Positions 52,457 through 63,532 of a DNA stretch of 64,000 nt are shown piece by piece. The notes beneath the pieces were generated by a model, which was not told where the DNA came from, did no database searches, and worked only from the letters and a program-made list of their open reading frames with translations. Location: assembly GCA_037953745.1 (NCBI GenBank), contig JBAKBP010007950.1, forward strand, positions 31,279 through 95,278. The letters are read 5' to 3'. Each line of letters starts with the position of its first letter. Position 1 is the first letter of the stretch. The DNA is from Lithodes maja (lineage: Eukaryota > Arthropoda > Malacostraca > Decapoda > Lithodidae). A program made the position numbers and the translations under genes.

Positions 52457-54041
52457 GAAGGAAAAGAGCTCACGTTATACACTTCACTTCGACTTGGATA
52501 CACAAAGAATAATAACACATACGGATAAAATCTGAGAGTATTCACTAAGTAACACATGTAAACATGATTATGTAACGTACGTACAATTTATGATCTGAAG
52601 GTTTAAATACAAATTATCTTGACAACATCTCGTAATTATAGAATCACTGTTCGGATCAAAGTTATATAAATCTTACATGGATATGAAGTTGACAAGATAG
52701 ATCTTAGGCATAGATCTATAAATAAGTTAAATAGAATACTCGCATATTTTATCTTACCTTCACAATAATACCCACAACTTTTAATACGCAGAGACGCTTA
52801 GGGTACGGGGTAGAGGAAAGGTGATAGCCATGACCGAGAATCTGGACGACGTAGGACTCGTAGTTCTTCTGCGGGCTGGACGCCAGGGGAAACTGCCTCT
52901 CTCACGGACACAGGGGAAGTTGGTTCCTGGCTCCTCTACACACTCTCGTTCGCCTCCAACCTTAGACTCTACTACAGGGAATGTCTCGTCCTATAGCTGA
53001 GTCTCAACACAAGTTTTACCCACAACCAGCTTAACTCGTGGAAGGTAATAATCGTATTTGCCTACCTTCCCTCAATTTCAGTCAGAAAATATTCGGGTTA
53101 TATTTAGAACTCAATTTGGTCTGCTTCAATATAGTAGGGACATGTGGATATTATTATTTTCGTTATTGTGAAGGCAATTCTTATTCAAAAAATACACTTA
53201 AGCAATTAATACAAACACAAGGAGATTCTCTATCTCTCAATATTACCCTCTTTATTTAAAAGGGTTGTATGTCTGCATGATAAATGTTTTTCTGTTAATC
53301 ACTATATATGGCTTTTTTTTAGTTTGCAGGCCATATGTTTGTTTCTGATAACTTTGTTTATACTATTTCCAGTCTTCCCGTAAGGTACTGTAGAGGTGGT
53401 TTTGGGGTTCCCATCGGTGAAGATATTGCACTGGGTCTTGGTGAGGAATTTGCATAAAATATTCTTCACTGTATTGCAAATCTGGCTGAAGCTGGGTATT
53501 CTCCTTAGTTGTGTGTCTCCGGCCCTGCTATTGGTTGAGCAGGTATCCTTGTGATTGGCCCGGACTGAAACTCCCTTAGCGGGCAGACTGTCCCATACTC
53601 GCAGGGATTAGAGCATGGGTAGGCCTGGTTTAATAGGTAGACTGGTCTATTTTGGCAGGTGTTAAATCATGGGCAACTGGTAGTGTTGTATTTTCTCTCT
53701 CCCTTTCCTGATTATCGTCATCTCCTTGTCTTCCTGGTCTCCTTTACGGCAGCTATTCTGGCTCTGGTAGGCTGCTCTTTTTCCCGCATTGTCAGGGTGT
53801 CTACCGGGATTGCTTTGCCCCTGGTTTGCAACCCCGTCATCTCACCCTGGTATAACAAAAACTATAAAAATGCGATAGAAGGCTAATGACAGTGAAGTGA
53901 CATTTCCGCAAAAAAATAACTGCACAATTTATCAGCTGAGCAAAGTCATGTGCAATATAGAACATGAAATTGACCACATTCACGACTAACAGGTGTTCTA
54001 TGAATATTATAAACAAAAAAAAATCTATGTGATTGACGGAG
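52457..54041. other. No gene recognised
   Basis: AT-rich to about 52780, then a GC-richer block (52790-53040) and mixed sequence. Small plus-strand frames (53038-53259, 53659-53886) have no family signature. Confidence 0.4.
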
Positions 54042-54190
54042 GCAAAAGGCATAGTTGAAAGAGTGACAGGGCCAAAATCAAGGGACGTTCGAGTCAAAAT
54101 GCCTGGACACACGGAGTTTGAAGAAATCAAAGTCATAGGAAGAGGGAAAGACTGATTCTGGGAGAGAGTTCCAGAGCTCAGCTGTTGAGT

Positions 54191-54196
<6 letters not shown>
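54042..54196 (-). pseudogene. LINE L2-family C-terminal fragment
   Basis: Minus-strand STAELWNSLPESVFPSSYDF to SRHFDSNVP matches the end of the LINE at 27323-27802. The 3' untranslated part (CTTTTGCCTCCGTCAATCACATAG) matches to about 54030. It is cut upstream by LINE L3's poly(A) tail. Confidence 0.75.
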
Positions 54197-54231
<35 letters not shown>

Positions 54232-56607
54232 GACAATGAACGGAGGAAGGAAAAACACAGATAAAACAAAAAAGGTCCATGTTCCTAAAGGCATCCTCCA
54301 TTCATAAAATGTTTGTAAATGGATTTAAACTGTTGTAGATTGTAAGTTTGTGGAAAGCAACTCGAGGGAAGTGCATTACAAAGAGTAGTAGTTCTGGGGA
54401 TAAATGAATTTTGATAAGCAGAAGTTCTGCATTGTGGAGGAGAAAGTGTAAATTCATGGGCGCTCTCAGCTGCCCTAGTTCTACGGGGAAAGATGTGGAG
54501 AGGTGGCACAATTGAAGCAAGTTCCTCGGAATTATTGCTGTGAAAATATCTGTAGAATAATGCAAGGGATGCAACGTTTCTTCTTATGGATAATGTAGGA
54601 AGGTCCAGTGTGATTGCAGGGTTATTGATTAATCTAATAGCTTTATTTTGAATTTTGTCCAACTGCCTCAATGCAACCACTCCACTTCCACTCCATAGAG
54701 GTGAACGGTAATCCATATGAGAACGCACATGACTTTTATATATTACGTCCAACTGCTCGTCAGTGAAGAATTCTCGAACTCTGTACAGGAGTCCCAGTTT
54801 TTTAAAGGCATTCTTAGCAATGATTCTAACATAATGTGTCCAGCTCAGGTTAGTAGTTAATGTTACACCGAGAATGTCAATACTAGGGGAAGTGGGAATA
54901 TTTATATCATTAAAAAATATATGAGAGTCAGTGAGATTCTGTCGGTTAGAAAATTTAATGTACTTGGTTTTCTGTGCATTAAAGGAAACTAGATTCTTTT
55001 GTCCCCATTCTTCAATTCTAGAAAGGTCCTGGTTCAGAGAAATTGCAGTGTATATTTTTGAATTTGTAAGATCGGGTTGGGTGAAAGAATTGGTAAATGT
55101 GAAGGAACTGTGGAGTGTTGAGTCATCTGCGTAGGAATGTATTGGATTATGAGTGGTAGATATAAGATCATTGATATGAATGAGGAACAGAGTTGGGGCC
55201 AAAACTGATCCCTGGGGAACACCAGCATTTATTGAGTGAAATTGAGAATAAAGGCCATCTACCAATACACGTATTTTTCTGTTATGAAGATAAGAAGAAA
55301 TTAGTGGAACTAATGATGCTAGGCCGTAGTGTGACATCTTCGACAATAAGGATTGATGCCAGACTCTATCAAATGCCTTTGATATATTCAGTGCTATTGT
55401 ATGTGTTTCACCATGTTGGTCTGTAGCTTGGTTGATTTGATGCGTAAGAAGGCAAAGAATGTCTGCAGTTGATCGACATCGTCTAAAACCATATTGCCTA
55501 TCACTGATTAATTTATTATTCTCAAGATGCTTAATTATGTGATTATTTAATATCATTTCAAAGATTTTACCAAGAGTGGAAGTTATAGCTATTGGTCTGT
55601 AGTTTGATGGATCTGAAGAAACACCTTTTTTAGGAACTGGATGGATGTTTGCTTCTTTCCAGGATACTGGGAAGCATGAGGTATGAGTACACAGACGGAA
55701 ACATTTTGCCAATACAGGAGCGAGCACCAAGGAGCAATTCTTAAGTACTATTGGAGGAATTTCATCTGGACCAGGAGCCTTATCTACTGAGAGATTCTGC
55801 AAAATAGTTTTGACATGTCTGGTGTGGATCTTAAGTGAGGGAATTTCAGGCGAATTAAAATTAAGTACAGGGACATCTTGATTTATTTCATCTAAGGTTG
55901 AGTTGGTGGAGAAAATATCCGCAAGAAGGTTAGCTTTACCCCATGGGTCACTTACAAGATTGCCAGTCGGAGATTTTAATGGTGGAATGGAGGAAACAGT
56001 AGTGAAGTTGGATTTGAATGAGTTAAGAGTAGACCGATATATTTGGTTATCATTTGGATTATTTAGAAGTTCATTTACCTGGTTGTGGAGAAAGTTTGAT
56101 TTAGTTAGATTTAATACAATTTGGCATGATTTCCGATGTTTCTAAAGTAATTAAAGGCTTCATGTGTGTTTGATCTTGTGTATGCATTGTAGGCTATTGC
56201 TTTTTTGTTCAGTTACTCTAGCACAATTATGGTCAAACCATTTAGGTGAATTAGATCTTTTACTGTACTTTTGACGAGGAATAAAAGTTTCCATTCCAAT
56301 TTTTATAAAATCTTGTATGTGGCTCAAGGTGGAGTGTGCATCATTAGAAGAAAAAAAAGAGGTCCAGGGAATATCAATACAAAAATCTTGAAGACCCTCC
56401 CAGTCTGCCCTATCGTCATGCCTTTTAGTCACCAAAACAGGTTCAGAGTGGGAAGGTGTGGTAGGTGATAGACAGGTGGCCTGTAGCAGACAGTGATCAG
56501 AAGATCCAAGCGGGGACCTCACTGTAGCATCATAATTTTCTGAATTGGTTGTTAAAAATAAGTCCAGTAGGTGGGAATTATGATCAGGATTATCTGGTAC
56601 ACGGGTG

Positions 56608-56611
<4 letters not shown>
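54197..56611 (-). mobile_element. CR1/Jockey-like LINE L3, 5'-truncated, with poly(A) tail
   Basis: Minus strand. It begins at about 56611 inside the endonuclease, runs through a full RT, and ends in a 3' UTR and a tail of roughly 30 A (54197-54227 as T on plus). It lies in an older L2-family copy (54042-54196). A second T-run (56612-56637) abuts its 5' end, which looks like the poly(A) of another element upstream. Confidence 0.85.
54285..56600 (-). pseudogene. LINE L3 endonuclease end and reverse transcriptase
   Basis: The minus-strand 5' part (56600-56160) has HNSHLLDLFLTT and SPLGSSDHCLL, the C-terminal signature of an APE-type endonuclease (SDH). Frame breaks at about 56160-56100 follow. 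Then a long open frame from about 56100 to 54285 holds the RT: VDKAPGPDEIPP, NYRPIAITSTLGKIFE, ISDRQYGFRRCRST, ISKAFDRVWH, INAGVPQGSVLAPTLFL, the catalytic SYADDSTL (about 55120), LGVTLTTNLSW, and VRSHMDYRSPLWSGSG. There is no RNase H. The RT frame is about 600 codons and open, but the endonuclease is truncated, so the copy cannot be autonomous. Confidence 0.85.
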
Positions 56612-56642
<31 letters not shown>

Positions 56643-56821
56643 CTCCGTCTACGTATTGTGAAAAACCTGTTATCCTCCGGAAAATTGTGGGGTTGAGTGA
56701 GTGAAGGGGGGGACAGTGAATGAAGGAGGATGCATGTTTTTCATAATACGTGTTGCTAGCTCCAAACGCGCGAGCAACTGTGGCTTTCAACCATCCGACA
56801 CATCCCCTTTTATTTTGATTT
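56612..56821. other. T-run and unassigned sequence
   Basis: A 26-base T-run followed by about 180 bp with no identified family. On the minus strand this reads as an unknown sequence ending in poly(A), so it could be a retroposed fragment. Confidence 0.4.
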
Positions 56822-58523
56822 ATGTGTTTGTAAATTTCATTAATCGATTTTAGGAGTATAGTTGGTTGTTGGAAGGAACATAATAATTGATATTGGTTCA
56901 GGGGTAATTTATCGAGAGGACTTCCCTAGTGGTTAAGGCCCCATTAATTGCTCTTTCCATTCACATATGCATAGCCTACGTGAGTTGCAGTTGGGATGTG
57001 TGTACATGCTTAGATTGATATGCAGGATTCGAAGTTGCATAATACATCGTAGGCAGTGTCCACCATTCTTTAACTGTCTTCGTGGTGCGATGCATAAGGT
57101 GTTGATTTTCGGTGTGAGCATCCTGGGTTCGAATCCACGGACTGCCACATGTGTTTGTAAATTTCATTAATCGATTTTAGGAGTATAGTTGGTTGTTGGA
57201 AGGAACATAATAATTGATATTGGTTCAGGGGTAATTTATCGAGAGGACTTCCCTAGTGGTTAAGGCCCCATTAATTGCTCTTTCCATTCACATATGCATA
57301 GCCTACGTGAGTTGCAGTTGGGATGTGTGTACATGCTTAGATTGATATGCAGGATTCGAAGTTGCATAATACATCGTAGGCAGTGTCCACCATTCTTTAA
57401 CTGTCTTCGTGGTGCGATGCATAAGGTGTTGATTTTCGGTGTGAGCATCCTGGGTTCGAATCCACGGACTGCCACATGTGTTTGTAAATTTCATTAATCG
57501 ATTTTAGGAGTATAGTTGGTTGTTGGAAGGAACATAATAATTGATATTGGTTCAGGGGTAATTTATCGAGAGGACTTCCCTAGTGGTTAAGGCCCCATTA
57601 ATTGCTCTTTCCATTCACATATGCATAGCCTACGTGAGTTGCAGTTGGGATGTGTGTACATGCTTAGATTGATATGCAGGATTCGAAGTTGCATAATACA
57701 TCGTAGGCAGTGTCCACCATTCTTTAACTGTCTTCGTGGTGCGATGCATAAGGTGTTGATTTTCGGTGTGAGCATCCTGGGTTCGAATCCACGGACTGCC
57801 ACATGTGTTTGTAAATTTCATTAATCGATTTTAGGAGTATAGTTGGTTGTTGGAAGGAACATAATAATTGATATTGGTTCAGGGGTAATTTATCGAGAGG
57901 ACTTCCCTAGTGGTTAAGGCCCCATTAATTGCTCTTTCCATTCACATATGCATAGCCTACGTGAGTTGCAGTTGGGATGTGTGTACATGCTTAGATTGAT
58001 ATGCAGGATTCGAAGTTGCATAATACATCGTAGGCAGTGTCCACCATTCTTTAACTGTCTTCGTGGTGCGATGCATAAGGTGTTGATTTTCGGTGTGAGC
58101 ATCCTGGGTTCGAATCCACGGACTGCCACATGTGTTTGTAAATTTCATTAATCGATTTTAGGAGTATAGTTGGTTGTTGGAAGGAACATAATAATTGATA
58201 TTGGTTCAGGGGTAATTTATCGAGAGGACTTCCCTAGTGGTTAAGGCCCCATTAATTGCTCTTTCCATTCACATATGCATAGCCTACGTGAGTTGCAGTT
58301 GGGATGTGTGTACATGCTTAGATTGATATGCAGGATTCGAAGTTGCATAATACATCGTAGGCAGTGTCCACCATTCTTTAACTGTCTTCGTGGTGCGATG
58401 CATAAGGTGTTGATTTTCGGTGTGAGCATCCTGGGTTCGAATCCACGGACTGCCACATGTGTTTGTAAATTTCATTAATCGATTTTAGGAGTATAGTTGG
58501 TTGTTGGAAGGAACATAATAATT
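56822..58523 (+). repeat. Tandem array, 327-bp unit, about 5.2 copies, with tRNA-like box
   Basis: 1702 bp in five full units plus a partial one; all compared segments look identical. Each unit contains TCTTCGTGGTGCGATGCATAAGG (A-box-like) and GGGTTCGAATCC (perfect polymerase III B-box), and elsewhere a second A-box-like CTAGTGGTTAAGGC. The box region resembles the tRNA-like head at 7392-7470. Small open frames repeated every 327 bp are by-products. Confidence 0.93.
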
Positions 58524-58588
58524 AATGTGCATCACACATGTTACATACAAATAAAGTTTATGTTTTGTTTTACCCTACTGTGGAAAAA

Positions 58589-59604
58589 CTACGGATACAC
58601 CACTCCTGCCCGGGCCTCACACAGTGGCATGACCCAGTCCTGTCGAACTGAGCTCATGACGCTGGTGGCATTGCCCCGGAGGATAGCCATCCCTAGTCTT
58701 TGCTTGAGCCAGAGGGTTTCCCGGGGTTCTCCTGAAACTTCTCTGATTTTACGGCCTATTTCATTCACCATCTTAAAGGTGGTAGGGCCGAAGACTCCTG
58801 AAGTTTCGAATGCCAGGGGCTCGAACTGATGAATTCTGGCGATGGCTTGATATTTTTCTCGCTTTTTATTTTCTGCTATCCGGGCGGCTTCACCTGCTTC
58901 GTCGGCGTTTCTGGCGGTGTTGGTTGTGGAGAAAGTGTCAACACATGTGGCATCCCACACGAGGCACCGGCCATTCTTGTAGGGGAAAGTGGTCATCCCA
59001 TCTGGCCATTTGCCGTCTTCTCTGTGAAGTCCATGTGGTTCGAGGATTGATGCACGATTAGCACTCTGCAGGGCCCGTTTTATGACATCATTTAGTGCAG
59101 AGTGTCTTGGCAGGCGGCCTGCTTGTAATTACATGACAAGGCATGGTGACCTTGAGCATCCATCCTCCCATCACACTTGCAAGTGTGTGGGTGACAAACT
59201 GTCGCACCCACTCTGAGTGCGATGGCAACCCGGAGCGCTTCAGCATCCAAGTGGGTTCCAAGAGGTGGGATGGGGATGGCGTGTAACCACAAGCCACTCT
59301 CCGAACGGGCGGCTGCCTGGAGGCGTGCTTTTGTAACCTGGTCTGCATTGGTTAGGAGATTTTCTTGAGTTTTCTTCGCCGAGATGGTATCCCACGCTTT
59401 CTGCTTGCTCCTGGAGGTACCCTGAGGCTCCTCCTCTACTCCTGTACTTCCCTTCCAGGTGTTAATTGCTGCTGTTACGTCCCCATTAAGTGTCATTCCG
59501 GGTTGAGAATAAAGGATGGACAATACGAGGTCGTTGGTCGCGATGAGGGAAGAGATATAGGCTGGGGAGGCAATATCCGAGCAATATCCGGGTGGGTTGG
59601 TTGA
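58589..59604 (-). pseudogene. RT-element C-terminus with zinc cluster and PD-(D/E)XK-like endonuclease
   Basis: Two minus-strand frames. 59604-59092 contains RLQAAARSESGLWLHAIP, LGTHLDAEALRVAIALRVG and a zinc-binding cluster HTCKCDGRMDAQGHHALSC. A frameshift near 59125 leads to the second frame, which reads through KWPDGMTTFP (PD) and LVWDATCVDTF (D...T) to FETSGVFGPTTF and LGMAILRGNAT. A Cys/His cluster followed by a restriction-like PD...D motif is the layout of endonucleases placed after the RT in site-selective non-LTR elements. The same C-terminal pattern is familiar to me from uncharacterised RT elements of marine invertebrates. The RT itself is not in the window. Family assignment is tentative. 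Confidence 0.65.
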
Positions 59605-59639
59605 CTAGTTGAGTGAGATTAAATGAGTCTGCAAATAGC

Positions 59640-61075
59640 TCACATTCAAGACCAGCATCATCAGTCCTGGCAGAATGAGTGAGCCATTCAACATTATGGA
59701 CATTGAGAGTAACGTTTCACTCTTGGGTTGGAGAGTTGCACAGAGTAGGGGTGGATTGAGTTGCAAGACGGGTACACGTGCCCTACGTAAAGGAAGTGGT
59801 ATACACTGGAAAAGCTCTGAGGAACACTGATTATTATAGTAGCGATAGAATAGCGAGAGAGATGCAACATTGCGGCGGAGAGAGAGAGATTGCAGAGAGT
59901 TTGTGAGTGGATGGGAGTTAATGATGCGAAAGGCCTTCCTTTCAACTTTGTCTAGGAGTGCGGTGTGAGACGAACCTCCCCACACATGTGAACAATACTC
60001 AATACAAGGACGCACTATGCTCCTGTACAGAGCAAGAAGCTGTGCAGGGGAAAAGAACCTCTTAAGGCGGTTGAGCACACCCAGCTTCTGGGAGGCTGCC
60101 GTAGCAAAACTGGTAATATGGTCCTTCCAAATGAGAGCAGAAGAAAAAGAGACACCAAGAATATTGAGAGAAGATGAAGGGTTGATTTTTGTATTATTGA
60201 AGAATAAAGGATAGTCCGCTGGGAGATCCTGACGGGTAGATAGATGGAGAAATTGGGTTTTGGAACCATTAAAGGTAACAAGGTTTTCTCTTCCCCAATT
60301 GGCGATAGTATTTAGATCAGAATTTAAGAGTTCTATGGCTTCATTACGTTTGTAGTTGAGGGATTGCGGGCTGGGGCGTTCTGAAAAACTAATGGAGTAC
60401 TGTAAGGTTGAGTCATCTGTGTATGAATGGATGGGAATTAAGGTACAGTTGAGGAGATCATTTATAAAAATTAGAAAGAGAATAGGAGATAGGACAGAAC
60501 CCTGAAGAACACCAGAGTTTATAGGGTGATGAAGTGAACGATGGCCGTCCACAACCGCGGCTATGGAACGGCCGGAAAGGAAATTAGAGACAAAGGCACA
60601 GATGGAGGGATAGAATCCGAAGGAGGGTTGTTTAGAAAATATAGATTTGTGTCAGACTCTATCGAAGGCTTTCGATATGTCTAGTGCAATAGAAAAAGTC
60701 TCACCGAAGTCCGGAAAGGAGGATGACCAAGAGTTAGTAAGATATGCAAGAGGATCACCAGTAGAGCGACCCTTAAGGAAGCCATACTGGTGATCTGAGA
60801 GCAGATTATGAGAAGAGAAAAAATGCTTAAGAAATTTGGAAGCAAGAATAGTTTCAAAAACTTTAGAAAGACAAGAGATGAGAGCAATTGGCCGATAGTT
60901 GGAGGGTTGAGAGCGGTCACCCTTCTTTGGGACAGGTTGAATGTGAGCAAACTTCCAGCATGAAGGGAAGACGTTAGAGGATAGACAGAGACGAAAGAGT
61001 TTGCCTAGGCAGGGAGTCAGCACGGAAGCACAGTTTTTGAGAACAACAGGAGGAACAATTAAACTTGTATAAAGG
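59640..61075 (-). pseudogene. CR1/Jockey-like LINE L2-family RT with one key nonsense codon
   Basis: Minus strand, RT from about 61075: NYRPIALISCLSKVFE, SDHQYGFLKGRST, ISKAFDRV, then TGA at 60652-60654 where family members have Trp. The same frame continues with SGVLQGSVLSPILFL, SYTDDSTLQ (Thr in place of the Ala of the usual YADD), NWGRENLVTFNGSK, ILGVSFSSALIWKDHI, PCIEYCSHVWGG and SLFYRYYNNQ. A frameshift scrambles the last 60 codons. It is the best-preserved copy of the family also seen at 26471-27894, 54042-54196 and 24962-25350. Confidence 0.85.
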
Positions 61076-61187
61076 TATTGAATATTGTGGCAAAAATATA
61101 CAACTGTATAAACATTCTCATTTATTTACACAGCAATAATAATGCATGGAAACAATTGCGCATAGCTCCCGAATCAATTTTTTGTTT
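61076..61187. other. Short AT-rich spacer
   Basis: Between LINE L2 and SINE-E copy 3; nothing recognised. Confidence 0.4.
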
Positions 61188-61718
61188 TTTTCCTATATTC
61201 CGACCACTCCCTCTCGGGCATAGGCTAAGAGCCTGTACATTCAACCGTACTGTACATTGAACGGCGAAGCCTGTGAGTCTCGTTCCAGTCTAGGGAGTGA
61301 GACATGTGAAGCACATTGGGATAAAACCAACACCCGAAATCTTGCCTTGCAAGATGCACGGTTGCCCACCCACGACTTGAAGCAGCCACATCTCTAAAGC
61401 TGCTTCTCTCCAGTGCTTCACTGTCTCACCACTTAGACTCGGACCCTCACTCTTAGAATGCCACCTATTGAGCAATGAACTCACTAGGTCTTGCCCCCCT
61501 GTAGCATATTTTGAATATGGGAATATTCATACAATGCTATTTAATCAGGGAACAATAAGGGTATTTTTTGGCGTTTCGGTGGGTTTTGTGGTAATGTACT
61601 GATACTAGGTACAGCACAAATTCCATCTCAATAATATCTTCCCATTGATACATCGGGATTCGAACCCAGGACCTTTGGATTACCAGTCCAGTGACATGAC
61701 CACTCCACCACACCTCCC
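61188..61718 (-). mobile_element. SINE-E with tRNA-Thr-like head, copy 3
   Basis: On the minus strand, tRNA-like head 61718-61650 with GTGGAGTGGTC, anticodon arm loop CTGGTAA (anticodon GGT) and B-box GGGTTCGAATCCC. Its body is shared with copy 1, and the T/A-rich tail at 61188-61201 is interrupted. It is the most complete B-box among the three copies. Confidence 0.85.
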
Positions 61719-62571
61719 CTATTATTATGCTGTAGTGTTGTAGTTTTCACTGTTAGAAAGAGCATAATAATTTTATTCCGGTGATGTATACTGTTATAAA
61801 CGAATCCAAGCAAATAACGAAACACCGAGGTGGGGAACTGCTCAGAGCCCAGCTTTTGGTTGTGGAGCAGCGACGGATGAAAAGTAAATATTTGCATATT
61901 TGCCCATTTATTTCAAATATTCCTAGAGCAAAAAAGTATTTGTCATAGTAAGTTCTGTTTTTTTGTATTCTCTTCCTCAATATCGTGGCTATTCATACAG
62001 ACTAAATTGAAAACTATAGACCTCGTAACAAAGAGATAAATCAAACATTTTTTAAACCATATCATGCAAAATACTACTTTTTTGTTTAGGGTCACTGCTT
62101 GAGAACTATTGAAAATAGACAATTTCTGATTTCAGATTTGGCACGAGCAGAAAAAATACTTTTATTTGAGCGTATAAAAAAAAAATGTTCACACTAAACA
62201 TTTCGAGATAGGATGGTGTGAACACAATTACTCGGCAAATAAGTTTACTCCAGTTTGTTTAAACTATCACATTTCAATTTATTTAGATTTTATTATTTTT
62301 GTATTGTGTAGTACAGTATAGTCATTCCTCCTTCCCTTCACATATGATACATTACAATAAACTGCATTCTGGTACCTGTGCATAAATCAATACGGTAGAC
62401 TTTGAAAATGCTCCTGGGCCAAATTCGCCACCAAGTAACCATGCAGGCTGTCCGCCGTAACTTACTGTAACTTAATATGTCTCAAGGGGTTAATATGGCA
62501 CTGAAATGTCTGAATTTTGTCAAATATCCCAAGAAATTATATTGATAAATGTAGCCTATATAATGACCGCT
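61719..62571. other. AT-rich stretch without a recognised gene
   Basis: No supportable frame. A piggyBac-like end may lie at 62484-62495 (AAGGGGTTAA; reverse complement TTAACCCCTTGAGAC), but no partner end was found. Confidence 0.35.
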
Positions 62572-63310
62572 AGATTGAAGGTGTGTCGAGTAAGGAGAAG
62601 AGGAAGGGGAGTGAAGGGAAAAGCATGGTGGACGGAAGAGGTAAAAATAGCTGTTGAAGATAAGAACAAAGCTTAAAGAGAGTGCTTGGATAGTAGAGGG
62701 AATGAAGATTTGGAGAGACAGAAAAAGGTGAGGTACTTGGAGAAAAGGAGAGTGGTGAAGAGAGTAGTGAAGGAAAGTAAGAGAAGAGCAGATGAGGAAT
62801 TTGGAAGGAATCTGAGTGTAAATTGGAGGGAGTGTATGAAACTGTTTTGGAAAGAAGTACAGAAAGTTAGGGAAGGTAGCAAGGGACATAGTAAGGGTGT
62901 GAAAGATAAGAATGGGCGAGTGCTAGCCGAGATACAAGAGAGAGTCGAAAGATGGAGGGAGTACTTCAACAAATTGCTGAATGTAAGGAATGAAGCGCCA
63001 GCAAACAAAGTTGAATGGAATATGGGAGGGAGGAGAAGAGAATTAGTGGAGGAGGAGGTGAGGATCAGGAGGTCAGAAATGTGGGAAGCCATGAAAAGAG
63101 TGAAGTTGGGGAAAGCACCAGGAATAGATGGAGTGTGTGGGGAAATGCTGGTGAGATAGTGATCGAATGGGTATGGAAAATGTATAAACTAGCATGGGAC
63201 AAGGGGAGTACACCTGATGACTGGAAGACTGGCATAATAGTCCCCCTATATAAGGGTAAAGGGGAAAGAGGAGTGTGTGGTAACCACCAAGGAATATGTC
63301 TTCTAAGCGT
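62572..63310 (+). pseudogene. RTE-like LINE, pre-RT and RT fingers fragment
   Basis: Plus strand. WWTEEVKIAVEDKNKA, then TAA at 62674, then the frame 62686-63159 with RWREYFNKLLNV and MKRVKLGKAPGIDGVCGEML, which is the linker and RT motif preceding the palm. A frameshift near 63155 continues in EWVWKMYKLAWDKG, PDDWKTGIIVPLYKGKG and NHQGICLLSV, the RT fingers. It is the N-terminal counterpart of copies A-C, probably of the same broad family, and stops at about 63310. Confidence 0.8.
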
Positions 63311-63532
63311 AGTACAAAGGAGTACAAAGGAAATCACGCAACAACAGGTCTAGTGACCCTTCTAGGATGCTTGTCCTCCAAAACACTGAGGATCAAGTGT
63401 CCAAACAGTGGTTTAGAGTGGGTAAGGGAACATTGGAAAGGGAACTACTGCCCTAGAACTAATGTCCGTGGCAGGATTAGGAAGTTAGTATGGGACAGAT
63501 GGGTTAGTAACTGAGGGGGGGATAAAATAAAG
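63311..63532. other. Short spacer, no gene
   Basis: Contains a direct AGTACAAAGG repeat at 63310-63330; nothing else recognised. Confidence 0.35.

Noticed and set aside
56822..58523. CRISPR-like array
   Set aside because: The whole 327-bp unit repeats without unique spacers and the context is animal transposons.
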